Below, piece after piece: positions 17,449 to 25,454 of a stretch of 64,000 bases of DNA (positions within the stretch are counted from its first letter, which is position 1; every line of letters begins with the position of its first letter). The notes below the pieces were generated by a model. It searched no databases. It was given only the letters and a program-made list of their open reading frames with translations, and was not told the origin of the DNA. The stretch spans positions 19,479 to 83,478 of the forward strand of contig JANQJW010000006.1 of NCBI GenBank assembly GCA_028281445.1. Reading direction: 5' to 3'. The position numbers were made by a program, and so were the translations under genes. Source of the DNA: Planctomycetota bacterium. Lineage in GTDB: Bacteria; Planctomycetota; PLA2; JAEUHO01.

Positions 17449-18837
17449 GTGACGACGGATGCGACCCCGACCGAGGCCATGCGCAGCGAGGCGCTTGCGG
17501 TTGCGCGCGCCCTGCGGGCGGCAGGGTACGAGGCCTTGCTGTGCGGTGGTGCGGTGCGCGACGCGCTGCTCGGGCGGGCTCCGACCGACTACGACGTGGC
17601 GACCTCGGCAACGCCCGAACAGGGGGCGGCACTGTTCCCCGAGGCTGTGCTCGTGGGTGCCCAATTCGGCGTGTTGGTCCTGCCGCGCGAGGCGGGCGAC
17701 GTCGAGGTGGCGACCTTCCGCTCGGACGATGCCTACGTGGACGGGCGCCGCCCGACCGGTGTGACGTTCAGCGATCCGCCGACGGACGCGCAGCGCCGGG
17801 ACTTCACGGTCAACGGTCTGTTCGAAGACCCGGAGACGGGCGCGATCCTCGACCACGTAGACGGCCTGCCCGACGTGAAGCGACGATTGGTTCGCGCGAT
17901 CGGCGATCCTGCCGCGCGGTTCCGCGAGGACCATCTGCGCATCCTGCGCGCCGTGCGCTTCGCGGTACAGCTCGGCTTCGCCATCGACCCGGGCACCATG
18001 GACGCCATTCGCGAGCTCGCGCCGCTCGTGCGCGAGGTCTCCAGCGAGCGCCTGCGCGACGAGCTCACGAAGCTCCTGCGCCACGGACGGGGTACGGGCC
18101 TGCGGATGCTGCGCGACGCCGGGTTGCTGCCACACGTGCTCCCCGAGATCGATGCGATGCAGGGCGTGCCGCAGCCTCCGAACTTCCATCCCGAAGGCGA
18201 CGTGTTCGTCCACACCTGTCTGGTGCTCGACGGCGCGCGCCTTCCTGAAGGTGGGGAGGCGCAGCCGAGCAAGGAGGACGAGAGCGTACTGCTGTGGGCG
18301 TGCCTCCTGCATGACATCGCCAAGCCGCCGACCAAGAGCGTGGATCCCGACGGTCGCATTCGCTTCAACGGGCACGACAAGCTGGGCGTCGAGATGAGCG
18401 AGGCGATTCTCGAGCGCTTCAAGTTCCCGAACCGGGTCATCGAGCGCGTAGGCAATCTCATCCGGGCCCACATCCAGATCGCGAGCACTCCGGACATGCG
18501 GCCGGCGCGCCTGCGCCGGTTCCTTGCCGACCCGGACATCGAGATGCACCTGGCCCTGCACGCCGCGGACTGCGGCGCGTCCCACGGCGACATGCGGATC
18601 CTCGAGTTCTGCCGCGGTCAGCTCGCGGCCTACGCCGACGAACCGATCGTGCCCGCGCCGCTGCTGACCGGGGCCGATCTGCTGGCCATGGGCTTCGCGC
18701 AAGGGCCCCGGATCGGAGAGATCCTCCGCTGGGTGCAGGACGGGCAGCTAGAAGGCACGATCCTCGATTCGGAGGATGCGGCACGGCGCGTGCGTGAGAG
18801 ATTCTCCGCACCCACCGGAGAGGACCCCCGTGGCTGA
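17449..18837 (+). CDS. cca: CCA-adding enzyme / polynucleotide adenylyltransferase with HD domain
   Basis: 462 residues from the GTG at 17449, 7 bases after a CACAAT box; the ATG at 17440 in the same frame is the alternative. The nucleotidyltransferase head reads LLCGGAVRDALLGRAPTDYDVATSA with the metal-binding DYD. RRDFTVNGLF and the RNA-binding block FREDHLRILRAVRFAVQLGF follow. A C-terminal HD phosphohydrolase domain carries LLHDIAKPPTK and a downstream H-D (FNGHDKLG). This class II arrangement is that of tRNA CCA-adding enzymes; poly(A) polymerase I cannot be excluded from motifs alone. The end overlaps the next gene by 8 bases. Confidence 0.88.
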   Translation: MTTDATPTEAMRSEALAVARALRAAGYEALLCGGAVRDALLGRAPTDYDVATSATPEQGAALFPEAVLVGAQFGVLVLPREAGDVEVATFRSDDAYVDGRRPTGVTFSDPPTDAQRRDFTVNGLFEDPETGAILDHVDGLPDVKRRLVRAIGDPAARFREDHLRILRAVRFAVQLGFAIDPGTMDAIRELAPLVREVSSERLRDELTKLLRHGRGTGLRMLRDAGLLPHVLPEIDAMQGVPQPPNFHPEGDVFVHTCLVLDGARLPEGGEAQPSKEDESVLLWACLLHDIAKPPTKSVDPDGRIRFNGHDKLGVEMSEAILERFKFPNRVIERVGNLIRAHIQIASTPDMRPARLRRFLADPDIEMHLALHAADCGASHGDMRILEFCRGQLAAYADEPIVPAPLLTGADLLAMGFAQGPRIGEILRWVQDGQLEGTILDSEDAARRVRERFSAPTGEDPRG

Positions 18838-20755
18838 TTCGCGTTTCCCCTGGGCTACACGCCGTCGTCATCCGGTAATCCGGGCGGCACTGATCGCGGT
18901 CGTGGTGTGCCTCCTTCATGCTCCCGTGCAGGCCGAAGAGACAGGCAGCCTCGAGGACGCACTCCTCCTGATCGCCCGCCGGGATGCTCCGCTCGATGAA
19001 CGCCTCGCGGCGACGACGCGTGTGCTCGAGAGCAAGACGGCGCTGGACTCCGAAGACCTGGCCCGCGCGGCGGCCGCCCTGATGGATGAGGCCCTGGAGC
19101 CGGCCGGATGGCTTGCGCTCCGCGCCGTCGATGAGGGCTGGATCTCGGCCGAGACGCGCGCCCGCCTCGTCACGCTCTTCTCGCGGGCCATGACCGCCAA
19201 GACGGACGAGCTGCGCGCGCGGGCATGCGTGCTCCTGGCCGGCGACTGGCCGCGCGGCGGCGTGACGGAGCTGGCGTCGTCCCAGGATCCGTTCGTGCGC
19301 GCGGTGCTCGAACGCGAACTGCCGCCGGCGATGCGCGTCGAGACGACGGAGTCGCTGTGGCGCAGCCTCGGCATGGCCACGTCCGACGACGTGTCCCAGA
19401 TGCGATCGGGTCTCGATGCTCTGGTCCGAGCCAAGGAGACATCCGTTCCCTTCCTCCTGCACTTCGCCCGGCAGGGACTGCTTGGCACCCCCAAGGGCCG
19501 CATGCCCCGCGCCGCGCGCGCCATCCTCGCGCTGGGCATGACGAAGGACTGGCGGGCGACGCCGCTGCTCGGCAAGTGCCTCTTCTCCAAGGACGGCTGG
19601 GTGCGCGCGTCCGCAGCCTGTGCGCTCGGTGACCTCGGGGATCCGGCCGGTGCCGTGTATCTCGCCAACTACCTCGCGACGATGGGGGACCTGTTCCGCA
19701 CGCGGGACCAGTGGGACTATCCCGGGGCGTCCGAGACGAGCCTCACCGAGGCACAGTGGCGTCAGATCGACTACTTCAACGTCGACGGGCTCGCCGCCGA
19801 CGCGCTACTCAGGCTTGGCGTTCCCAACGCCGGCGGCTACCTCATCCACGAGAAGCTCGACACGTCCAAGCAGCCGTATCGCATCCGCGTCTTCCAGGAC
19901 GCGGTGGACTCGCTGCGCCGATCGCTGCCCGCCTCGCCGTGGCAGGCCTACAACGTCGACAGCGGCTACCCGCAACGCGAGAAGGCCTTCCGCGCGCTCG
20001 CGCGCTGGTGGCACGCGCACCGGAACGACGCCGACCTCGTGACGACGACGTTCGACGAGGACGACAAAGCCTATCGCGCGACGGCACGCCGGATGATCGA
20101 GCTGCTGCGCGGCAAGGACGTGCGCCAGTTCATGATCGTCAAGCCCGCGTGCGAGTTGCTCGGTCGTGCAGCGACCCCCGTGTTGATCGACGTCCTGGCA
20201 ACGGCCACGGCGGGGCCGGCGCGTTCGGAGCTCGCCACGGCGCTTGGCCTCGTGCGCGATGTGCGCGCCATTGCTCCGCTGCTCGACGTCCTGAAGGACA
20301 AGCGTCCCTTCGTGCGCGCGGCGGCAGCGAAGGCACTCGTGAACTACGCCGACGATCCGAGGGTCGTCGATGCCTTGATCGCCACCCTGGCGGACTCGAA
20401 GGGCGGTCCTCGCGTGGCTGCGATGAGCGCCCTGGTTGCCGCGAAGCCGTCGGCAGCCGTGTTGGACGCCGTCAACGCGCACGCCGCGGACGGCAAGAAG
20501 AAGAGTGCCGACTATCAGATGGCGGAGATTGTCGTGCGCCTCGTCCAGGAAGGGGAGAAGCACTGGCCCCACATCGAGAAGGGCCTGGCGGACGAGCGGC
20601 GCTTCACCCGGGAGCGGTGGTGGCTGCTGCTGCGCCACGCGCTCGACCTGCCGGCGTGGGTCCACTCGGCCAAGGCCGCTCCCGATGCGCCGCTTGTCCG
20701 GCGGCTGTCAGCCAAGGAAGCCGTCGCCGCGTTGAAGGAAAGGCGGGCCCGATGA
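18830..20755 (+). CDS. Secreted HEAT-repeat protein
   Basis: 641 residues from the GTG at 18830, chosen because GGAGAGGA (18818-18825) sits just upstream. A signal peptide or N-terminal anchor (AALIAVVVCLLHAPVQAEE) is followed almost entirely by alpha-helical pairs. HEAT-like units are clearest at ARAILALGMTKDWRATPLLGKCLFSKDGWVRASAACALGDLGDP and near the C-terminus (LATALGLVRDVRAIAPLLDVLKDKRPFVRAAAAKALVNYADDP). No catalytic motif is seen; a periplasmic scaffold is likely. It opens the run of overlapping genes leading to the pentahaem cytochrome: its stop overlaps the ABC ATPase start as ATGA. Confidence 0.85.
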   Translation: MADSRFPWATRRRHPVIRAALIAVVVCLLHAPVQAEETGSLEDALLLIARRDAPLDERLAATTRVLESKTALDSEDLARAAAALMDEALEPAGWLALRAVDEGWISAETRARLVTLFSRAMTAKTDELRARACVLLAGDWPRGGVTELASSQDPFVRAVLERELPPAMRVETTESLWRSLGMATSDDVSQMRSGLDALVRAKETSVPFLLHFARQGLLGTPKGRMPRAARAILALGMTKDWRATPLLGKCLFSKDGWVRASAACALGDLGDPAGAVYLANYLATMGDLFRTRDQWDYPGASETSLTEAQWRQIDYFNVDGLAADALLRLGVPNAGGYLIHEKLDTSKQPYRIRVFQDAVDSLRRSLPASPWQAYNVDSGYPQREKAFRALARWWHAHRNDADLVTTTFDEDDKAYRATARRMIELLRGKDVRQFMIVKPACELLGRAATPVLIDVLATATAGPARSELATALGLVRDVRAIAPLLDVLKDKRPFVRAAAAKALVNYADDPRVVDALIATLADSKGGPRVAAMSALVAAKPSAAVLDAVNAHAADGKKKSADYQMAEIVVRLVQEGEKHWPHIEKGLADERRFTRERWWLLLRHALDLPAWVHSAKAAPDAPLVRRLSAKEAVAALKERRAR

Positions 20756-21807
20756 GTGGCGGCGACCTGGCCCTTTCAGGGATCGGCAAGGTGTTCGACG
20801 AGCACGCCGCGCTGCGTGACGTCAACCTGGAGGTGCCGGCCGGCGGTTCGCTCGTGCTGCTGGGCTCCAGCGGTGCAGGCAAGACAACGCTGCTGCGCAT
20901 CATCGCCGGGCTCGATACCGCCGACGAGGGCACGGTCACGTTGGGCGGGCGTGTCTTGAGCGATCCGGCCGTTCGTGTCGCCCCCGAGCACCGCCGCGTC
21001 GGCATGGTGTTCCAGGCGCTGGAGCTCTGGCCGCATATGACGGTGGCCGAGCACCTTGCCTTCGGACTCGAAGGGCGGCCGCGCGGCAAGAAGGCACTTA
21101 CCAACGAGACAGTGCGCCTGCTCGCCGAGCAAGTCGGCATCGCGCCGAACCTACTGCCGCGCCGGCCCGACACCCTCTCCGGCGGCGAGCAGCAACGCGT
21201 CGCCATCGCCCGCACGTTGGCTGCCGATCCCCAGGTGATCCTCTACGACGAGCCGCTGGCGAACCTCGACCCGGACCGTCGGCGCGCCCTGCGTGCGTTG
21301 ATCCGTCGCATTGCGCGCGAGCGTTCGACGACGCTCGTGTACGTGACGCACGATCCGGAAGAGGCCCTGGAGCTGGGCGACGAAATCGCGGTGATGGCCG
21401 ACGGTCGCGTGGTCGAACGCGGTCGGCCCCAAACGCTCTATCGGAGTCCGACCACACTGGCCGGCGCCCGCGCGCTCGGTCCCGTCACGGCGCTCAAGGC
21501 GCGGGTCGAGGGCGGGCGCCTGCATACGGCGCTTGGTGCGTTGGAGAGCTCCGGCGCAGATCCGCTCGACGCCGGCGCGACGTGCCTTGCGCTCCTTCGC
21601 CCGGACGACGTCGGGCCGGGGGAAGGCGGCGTCGAGGCCGTCATCGAAGACGTCATCCCGCGCGCGCGCGACTGGAGCTTCCGCGCCGACCTCGCGGGGG
21701 AAGCGGTGCTCGGCTGCAGTGACGAACCGCTCGAAGCCGGCGCGCGCGTCGCGCTGACCGCGCAGGGCGCCGCATCTGCCGTGCCGGCGGAAAGGAGCGA
21801 GGCATGA
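20752..21807 (+). CDS. ABC transporter ATP-binding protein with C-terminal TOBE-like domain, orphan
   Basis: 351 residues. Walker A GSSGAGKTT, Q-loop VFQALELWPHMTVAEH, signature LSGGEQQR, Walker B VILYDEPLANLD and switch VTHD are all intact, so it should hydrolyse ATP. After residue 235 a beta-rich domain (ALKARVEGGRLHTALGALE, LALLRPDDVG, WSFRADLAGEAVLGC) matches the TOBE regulatory domain of importer ATPases such as those for iron, spermidine or maltose. No permease or binding-protein gene is in the operon, so its partner must be elsewhere or it serves another role. It overlaps both neighbours by 4 bases. Confidence 0.9.
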   Translation: MSGGDLALSGIGKVFDEHAALRDVNLEVPAGGSLVLLGSSGAGKTTLLRIIAGLDTADEGTVTLGGRVLSDPAVRVAPEHRRVGMVFQALELWPHMTVAEHLAFGLEGRPRGKKALTNETVRLLAEQVGIAPNLLPRRPDTLSGGEQQRVAIARTLAADPQVILYDEPLANLDPDRRRALRALIRRIARERSTTLVYVTHDPEEALELGDEIAVMADGRVVERGRPQTLYRSPTTLAGARALGPVTALKARVEGGRLHTALGALESSGADPLDAGATCLALLRPDDVGPGEGGVEAVIEDVIPRARDWSFRADLAGEAVLGCSDEPLEAGARVALTAQGAASAVPAERSEA

Positions 21808-22997
21808 ATCTCAGCGTGCCCGCACGCATTGCGCTGCTGCTCGTGTTCGTCGGCACGTTGTGCCTGGCGTGGGGATGCGGCGGGAGCGAGTCCCCTTCGA
21901 AGGAGACGGTGACCAAGCCGAGTCTCGGCGACGAGGAGTCCACCGACGTCGCGGATGCGGCGGATGGCGATCCGGACAGTCCGCGGTTCGAAACCGCCGC
22001 ACAGTGCGGGGAGTGCCACGTCGAGATCTACAAGGAGTGGAAGGCCTCGTATCACGGACGTGCGATGTCGGATCCGCTCTTTCGCGAGTTCTCGGCGGAG
22101 GTCAACCAGGAAGAGTGCATCCGCTGCCATGCGCCGGTCAACCTGCGAGACGCAGGCTTCGTGACGCCGATCGCACGTTCGGAGCTGCGCGAGGACGCGA
22201 TCTCCTGTCTCAGCTGTCACCAGTCCGGCGGCAACGTGGCTGGCCCGAGCAAGGGCATGCGGGGTGCGTGCCGGCCCGTCCACGACCCCGATCAGTCGGA
22301 CGTCGTCAAGGTCTGCTTCGTCTGCCACAACCAACATGACACCGGCAACGAGTGGCTGCGCGGCCCGTACTCGCCCGACGCCCCCGAGCCGCGCGTGCGC
22401 GACGAGAAGGACTGCATCGACTGCCACATGCCGATCGTGGAGCGACCGCTCGTTCCCGGCGGCCCGGTGCGCAAGAGTCGCCGGCACACGTGGTTCGGCG
22501 GTCACAGCTACACGCAGCTGAAGAAGGCTGCGGAGATCGACGTCGAGACCGAAGCCCTGCCGGGTGGGGGGACGCGGTTCCGCGTGTTCGTCACGAACGT
22601 CGGCGCGGGGCACTACATCCCGACGGACGCCCGGCACCGTTCGTTCGATACCTATGTCCTCGTTCGAGACGCCGAAGGGAACGTGCTGCTCGACCCGCTG
22701 AACCCGACGCAGCAGCAGAAGGCGCACCTGGCGAAGTTCCGGAAGTTCTATCGAGGCTCCGGAAAGAAGGACACGCAGATCCCGCCGCTCATGCGTGTCG
22801 ACACGCTTGGCGAAGGCCCAGGCTTCATCGACATTCCGGAGGCGAAGTCCGGCACCGGCGAGGCCTGGCTTGTCTACCGCCTCACGCCGCGCGACGTGCT
22901 CAACAAGAAGAGCCTCGAGGTGAAGAACCCGCACGATGTCGACAAGCTCTGGCGCGCGCGCGTGGTCCTTCGCAAGGAGTTCACCTACGGGAAATGA
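21804..22997 (+). CDS. Pentahaem c-type cytochrome lipoprotein (cytochrome c554-like)
   Basis: 397 residues. A lipobox ending in Cys25 (LAWGC) predicts a lipid-anchored, exported protein. Five CXXCH haem sites lie at residues 68-72 (CGECH), 105-109, 135-139, 171-175 and 204-208. The spacing and the EIYKEWKASYHGRAMSDPLF block resemble the cytochrome c554 family. The C-terminal 150 residues form a beta-rich domain with GAGHYIPTDARH. The same GH-x-x-PT motif recurs in the second cytochrome of the window. It probably carries electrons outside the cytoplasmic membrane; donor and acceptor are unknown. ATGA overlaps link it to the ABC ATPase before it and the lipoprotein after it. Confidence 0.9.
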   Translation: MNLSVPARIALLLVFVGTLCLAWGCGGSESPSKETVTKPSLGDEESTDVADAADGDPDSPRFETAAQCGECHVEIYKEWKASYHGRAMSDPLFREFSAEVNQEECIRCHAPVNLRDAGFVTPIARSELREDAISCLSCHQSGGNVAGPSKGMRGACRPVHDPDQSDVVKVCFVCHNQHDTGNEWLRGPYSPDAPEPRVRDEKDCIDCHMPIVERPLVPGGPVRKSRRHTWFGGHSYTQLKKAAEIDVETEALPGGGTRFRVFVTNVGAGHYIPTDARHRSFDTYVLVRDAEGNVLLDPLNPTQQQKAHLAKFRKFYRGSGKKDTQIPPLMRVDTLGEGPGFIDIPEAKSGTGEAWLVYRLTPRDVLNKKSLEVKNPHDVDKLWRARVVLRKEFTYGK

Positions 22998-23713
22998 GCA
23001 CGAGCCTGCCGCTTGCCGCTGTCGCGTTGGCCGCCGTCGTGGGGGGCTGCGGCTCGCCCGGACGCGGCATCCGCGTGGACGTGCCGAAGGCGCGCGCGCC
23101 GTCGGTCACTGCGCAGGTCGGCGAAGAGGTGGGACGGCTCTTGTCGCCCGACCTCGAAGTGTCCCGTGCCGCCGAGAAGCGCTTGCTCGCGCTCGACCCG
23201 GAGGGCCGCGACCGGCTCGTCGCGTACACGAACGGACTCCAAGGCGAGCGCGACGTTCGACTGCTGAATGTCCTCGACGAGCACCATGCGTTGCCGGAGA
23301 TGCCGATCGAGGACACCCTGGACTTCCTCATCTGGAAGGCGACGCGCCCGGAGCGCTACTACGTCATCAAGGCCCAGAGTCGCCTGATGGATCTGGCTCG
23401 CACGGACCCGCAGCCGCTCGTCGATCGCATGGCGCGCGAAGGCCCCGGGTTTCCCGTCCTCGCCGTGGTGCTGGGATTGAACGATCGGCAGGAGGCGCTG
23501 CCGGCGCTGCTCGATCGTTACCGCCGGACTGACGATTCGCGCGAGCGGAGTGCCGCTGCCGAGGCACTCGGGCGCCTGGTGCCGCAGCACCGCCCGCGCG
23601 CGGCCGGACCACCCGGGGAGATCGCGCGCGACGCCGCTGCCATCGAGGCCTGGTATCGCGACCGGAAGGAACGAGCCGCGGAAGCGGCAGAAGCGGAGGC
23701 GCAGGATGAGTAG
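22994..23713 (+). CDS. Small helical lipoprotein downstream of the cytochrome
   Basis: 239 residues from an ATGA overlap. The N-terminus ends in a lipobox, VVGGC (Cys19), so it is lipid-anchored. The rest is helical with HEAT-like character (LSPDLEVSRAAEKRLLALDPEGRDRLVAYTNGLQGE, RRTDDSRERSAAAEALGRL). The tail is rich in Arg, Ala and Glu. No enzyme motif is seen. The arrangement, a cytochrome followed with a 4-base overlap by a helical lipoprotein, is repeated at 57617-60738, which suggests a physical partnership with the cytochrome. Confidence 0.78.
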   Translation: MSTSLPLAAVALAAVVGGCGSPGRGIRVDVPKARAPSVTAQVGEEVGRLLSPDLEVSRAAEKRLLALDPEGRDRLVAYTNGLQGERDVRLLNVLDEHHALPEMPIEDTLDFLIWKATRPERYYVIKAQSRLMDLARTDPQPLVDRMAREGPGFPVLAVVLGLNDRQEALPALLDRYRRTDDSRERSAAAEALGRLVPQHRPRAAGPPGEIARDAAAIEAWYRDRKERAAEAAEAEAQDE

Positions 23714-25322
23714 GATGCTCCTCGTGGTCGTGGTGCTCGGCTGCGTACTGGCGGGTGCCGCGTACGCCGACGACATCGACGACGCCGTGAAGCTCGCGGC
23801 GTCCGACTCCGATGCTGCGATCGAGAAGCTCGCCGCGATCATCGCGGCAGCGCGCGATGCGAAGGACAACGCACGCCGGCATCGTGCCCACGTTGCGCTG
23901 GGCAACGTGCGCATGGGCCGCGGCGAACCCTACGCGGCCCTGGAACACTTCGAGGCGCGTATCGAGATCAGCGGGAACAAGCCCGAGGATCGGATTGCGT
24001 ACGCGGATGCCCTGCGCGCCGTGGCGAAGAAGAACATCCAGGGCGGCGGCATGGGACGCAACATCCAGCCGTTCCTGCGCGATGCGCTCGACGTCGTGAA
24101 GGGACTCCAACTCGGACGCGCCATCGCCGGCGAGCAGGCGCAAGGGATAGCGCTTCCGCCCGGCCTGCGCGCGCCTCTCGTCCACATCGTCGCCGAGTGC
24201 CGCTATCTCCTCGGCGAGCTCGATGCCGCGCTCGCGGCGCTCGACGAAGCAGGGATCGACGAGCAGCCCGCAGTCGGGGGTCTGCCCGACGACTATCTAC
24301 CCACGTTGCGCAGTCTGCGCGGGCACATCCGCTACGGCCTCAAGCAGTACGCAGGCGCCGCCGCGGACTGGGCCTCGGTGAAGAACTTGGTGGGAGCCGC
24401 GTCGGCCTACGACGCCGCACGCATGCCCGAGAAGAGCATGCCGATCTACGCGGAACTCCTGCGACAGGCACCGCACGACGCGGGGTTGCTCGCGCGCGCG
24501 ATGGCGGGCGCCCGCTTTACGGGATCGCAAGCAACCCTGCTGGAGACGCTCAACGGCATCGACGCACCCGCCGGCCCGGCGGGCGTCCCCCTGCTGCGCG
24601 CGCGGGCGCAGCTTCTGGAGGTGGCGAATCGTCCGGCGGACGCATTGGGCGTCTTGCGCGACGCGGCGGCACGAGACCCGAAGGACGATCGCGCGCTGGT
24701 GGACGTAGCACGCCTCATCGTGGTGACGGGCGACAAGGCCAGCGAGGACGTGTGGGACGCTGCAGCGGCGGCCTACGCCGAGGCCCTGACCCGGCGTCCG
24801 ACGAGCGAAGGCGCGGCGCTGGGCCTGTCCTTCGTCGCGCGGCGCGACTTCGGCCGCCTGTGGCAGGTCTGGCAGGACGCGCGCGTGGCGGCGCGGCTGT
24901 TGCGAGTCCAGCGCGCCATCGTCGCGGCCGATCCCGAAGACGCGCTCGCCTTGGGGGACCTCGGAAACATCCATCGTGTCCTCGGCCAGCCGGACGAGAG
25001 CCTCGAGGCCTACAACCGGGCCCGGGCGGCCAACCCGTTCGATCCGGGCGTGGAGAGCGACGCCGGACTGGCGCTCTCCGGCGCGGGCCACGCGGACAAG
25101 GCCCTGGCCGCCTACGAGCGCTCGCTCGAGCTCGACCCCAGTCATCTGGCGGGGCGGCAGAACGCCGCTCGGGCGCAGTGGCTGGCCGGAGACGACAGTG
25201 CCGCCGAGACGCACCTCGGGGCGGCGATCCGCACGGCGCGAGCCATCGGGCGCAGCCCCGACACCTACCGATTCCTCCTGGATCGGATCTGGCGTACGCG
25301 CCAAAACCCGAAGTTCCGGTGA
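23706..25322 (+). CDS. Secreted TPR protein
   Basis: 538 residues from the ATG at 23706, which overlaps the previous gene by 8 bases. The signal peptide ends near AYA-DD (residue 20). The body is a solenoid of tetratricopeptide repeats. The clearest are ALGDLGNIHRVLGQPDESLEAYNRARAANPFDP and ALSGAGHADKALAAYERSLELDPSHLAGRQNAARAQWLAGDD near the C-terminus. Earlier ones (RHRAHVALGNVRMGRGEPYAALEHFEARIEISG) are more diverged. It probably mediates protein contacts in the periplasm and closes the cytochrome operon. A GC hairpin at 25335-25357 follows the stop. Confidence 0.88.
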   Translation: MSRMLLVVVVLGCVLAGAAYADDIDDAVKLAASDSDAAIEKLAAIIAAARDAKDNARRHRAHVALGNVRMGRGEPYAALEHFEARIEISGNKPEDRIAYADALRAVAKKNIQGGGMGRNIQPFLRDALDVVKGLQLGRAIAGEQAQGIALPPGLRAPLVHIVAECRYLLGELDAALAALDEAGIDEQPAVGGLPDDYLPTLRSLRGHIRYGLKQYAGAAADWASVKNLVGAASAYDAARMPEKSMPIYAELLRQAPHDAGLLARAMAGARFTGSQATLLETLNGIDAPAGPAGVPLLRARAQLLEVANRPADALGVLRDAAARDPKDDRALVDVARLIVVTGDKASEDVWDAAAAAYAEALTRRPTSEGAALGLSFVARRDFGRLWQVWQDARVAARLLRVQRAIVAADPEDALALGDLGNIHRVLGQPDESLEAYNRARAANPFDPGVESDAGLALSGAGHADKALAAYERSLELDPSHLAGRQNAARAQWLAGDDSAAETHLGAAIRTARAIGRSPDTYRFLLDRIWRTRQNPKFR

Positions 25323-25334
25323 CCGAAACGAGGT

Positions 25335-25357
25335 CGTAGACCCTTGCGAGGGCTACG
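25335..25357 (+). terminator. Hairpin after the TPR gene
   Basis: CGTAG-A-CCCT pairs with AGGG-CTACG around a TGCG loop. There is no T-run, so it is either a weak terminator or an RNA 3' end stabiliser. Confidence 0.4.
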
Positions 25358-25419
25358 GAAGCGTCCCCCCCGGGTGGCTGACGGCCCGCACCGGCTGGTC
25401 ACGTCCGCCCAACCGCCCA

Positions 25420-25425
25420 TAGAAT
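25420..25425 (+). promoter_or_regulatory. -10 box (TAGAAT) of the hydrolase-TPR gene
   Basis: Near-consensus hexamer 29 bases before the ATG at 25455. GGAGACC directly upstream of that ATG serves as ribosome site, so this message has a short leader. Confidence 0.5.
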
Positions 25426-25454
25426 GCGGTCTTGGCCCCGTGCCGGAGACCTCG

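Noticed and set aside
15117..17480. 787-codon minus-strand open frame
   Set aside because: Opposite the transglutaminase gene, whose Cys-His-Asp motifs are certain.
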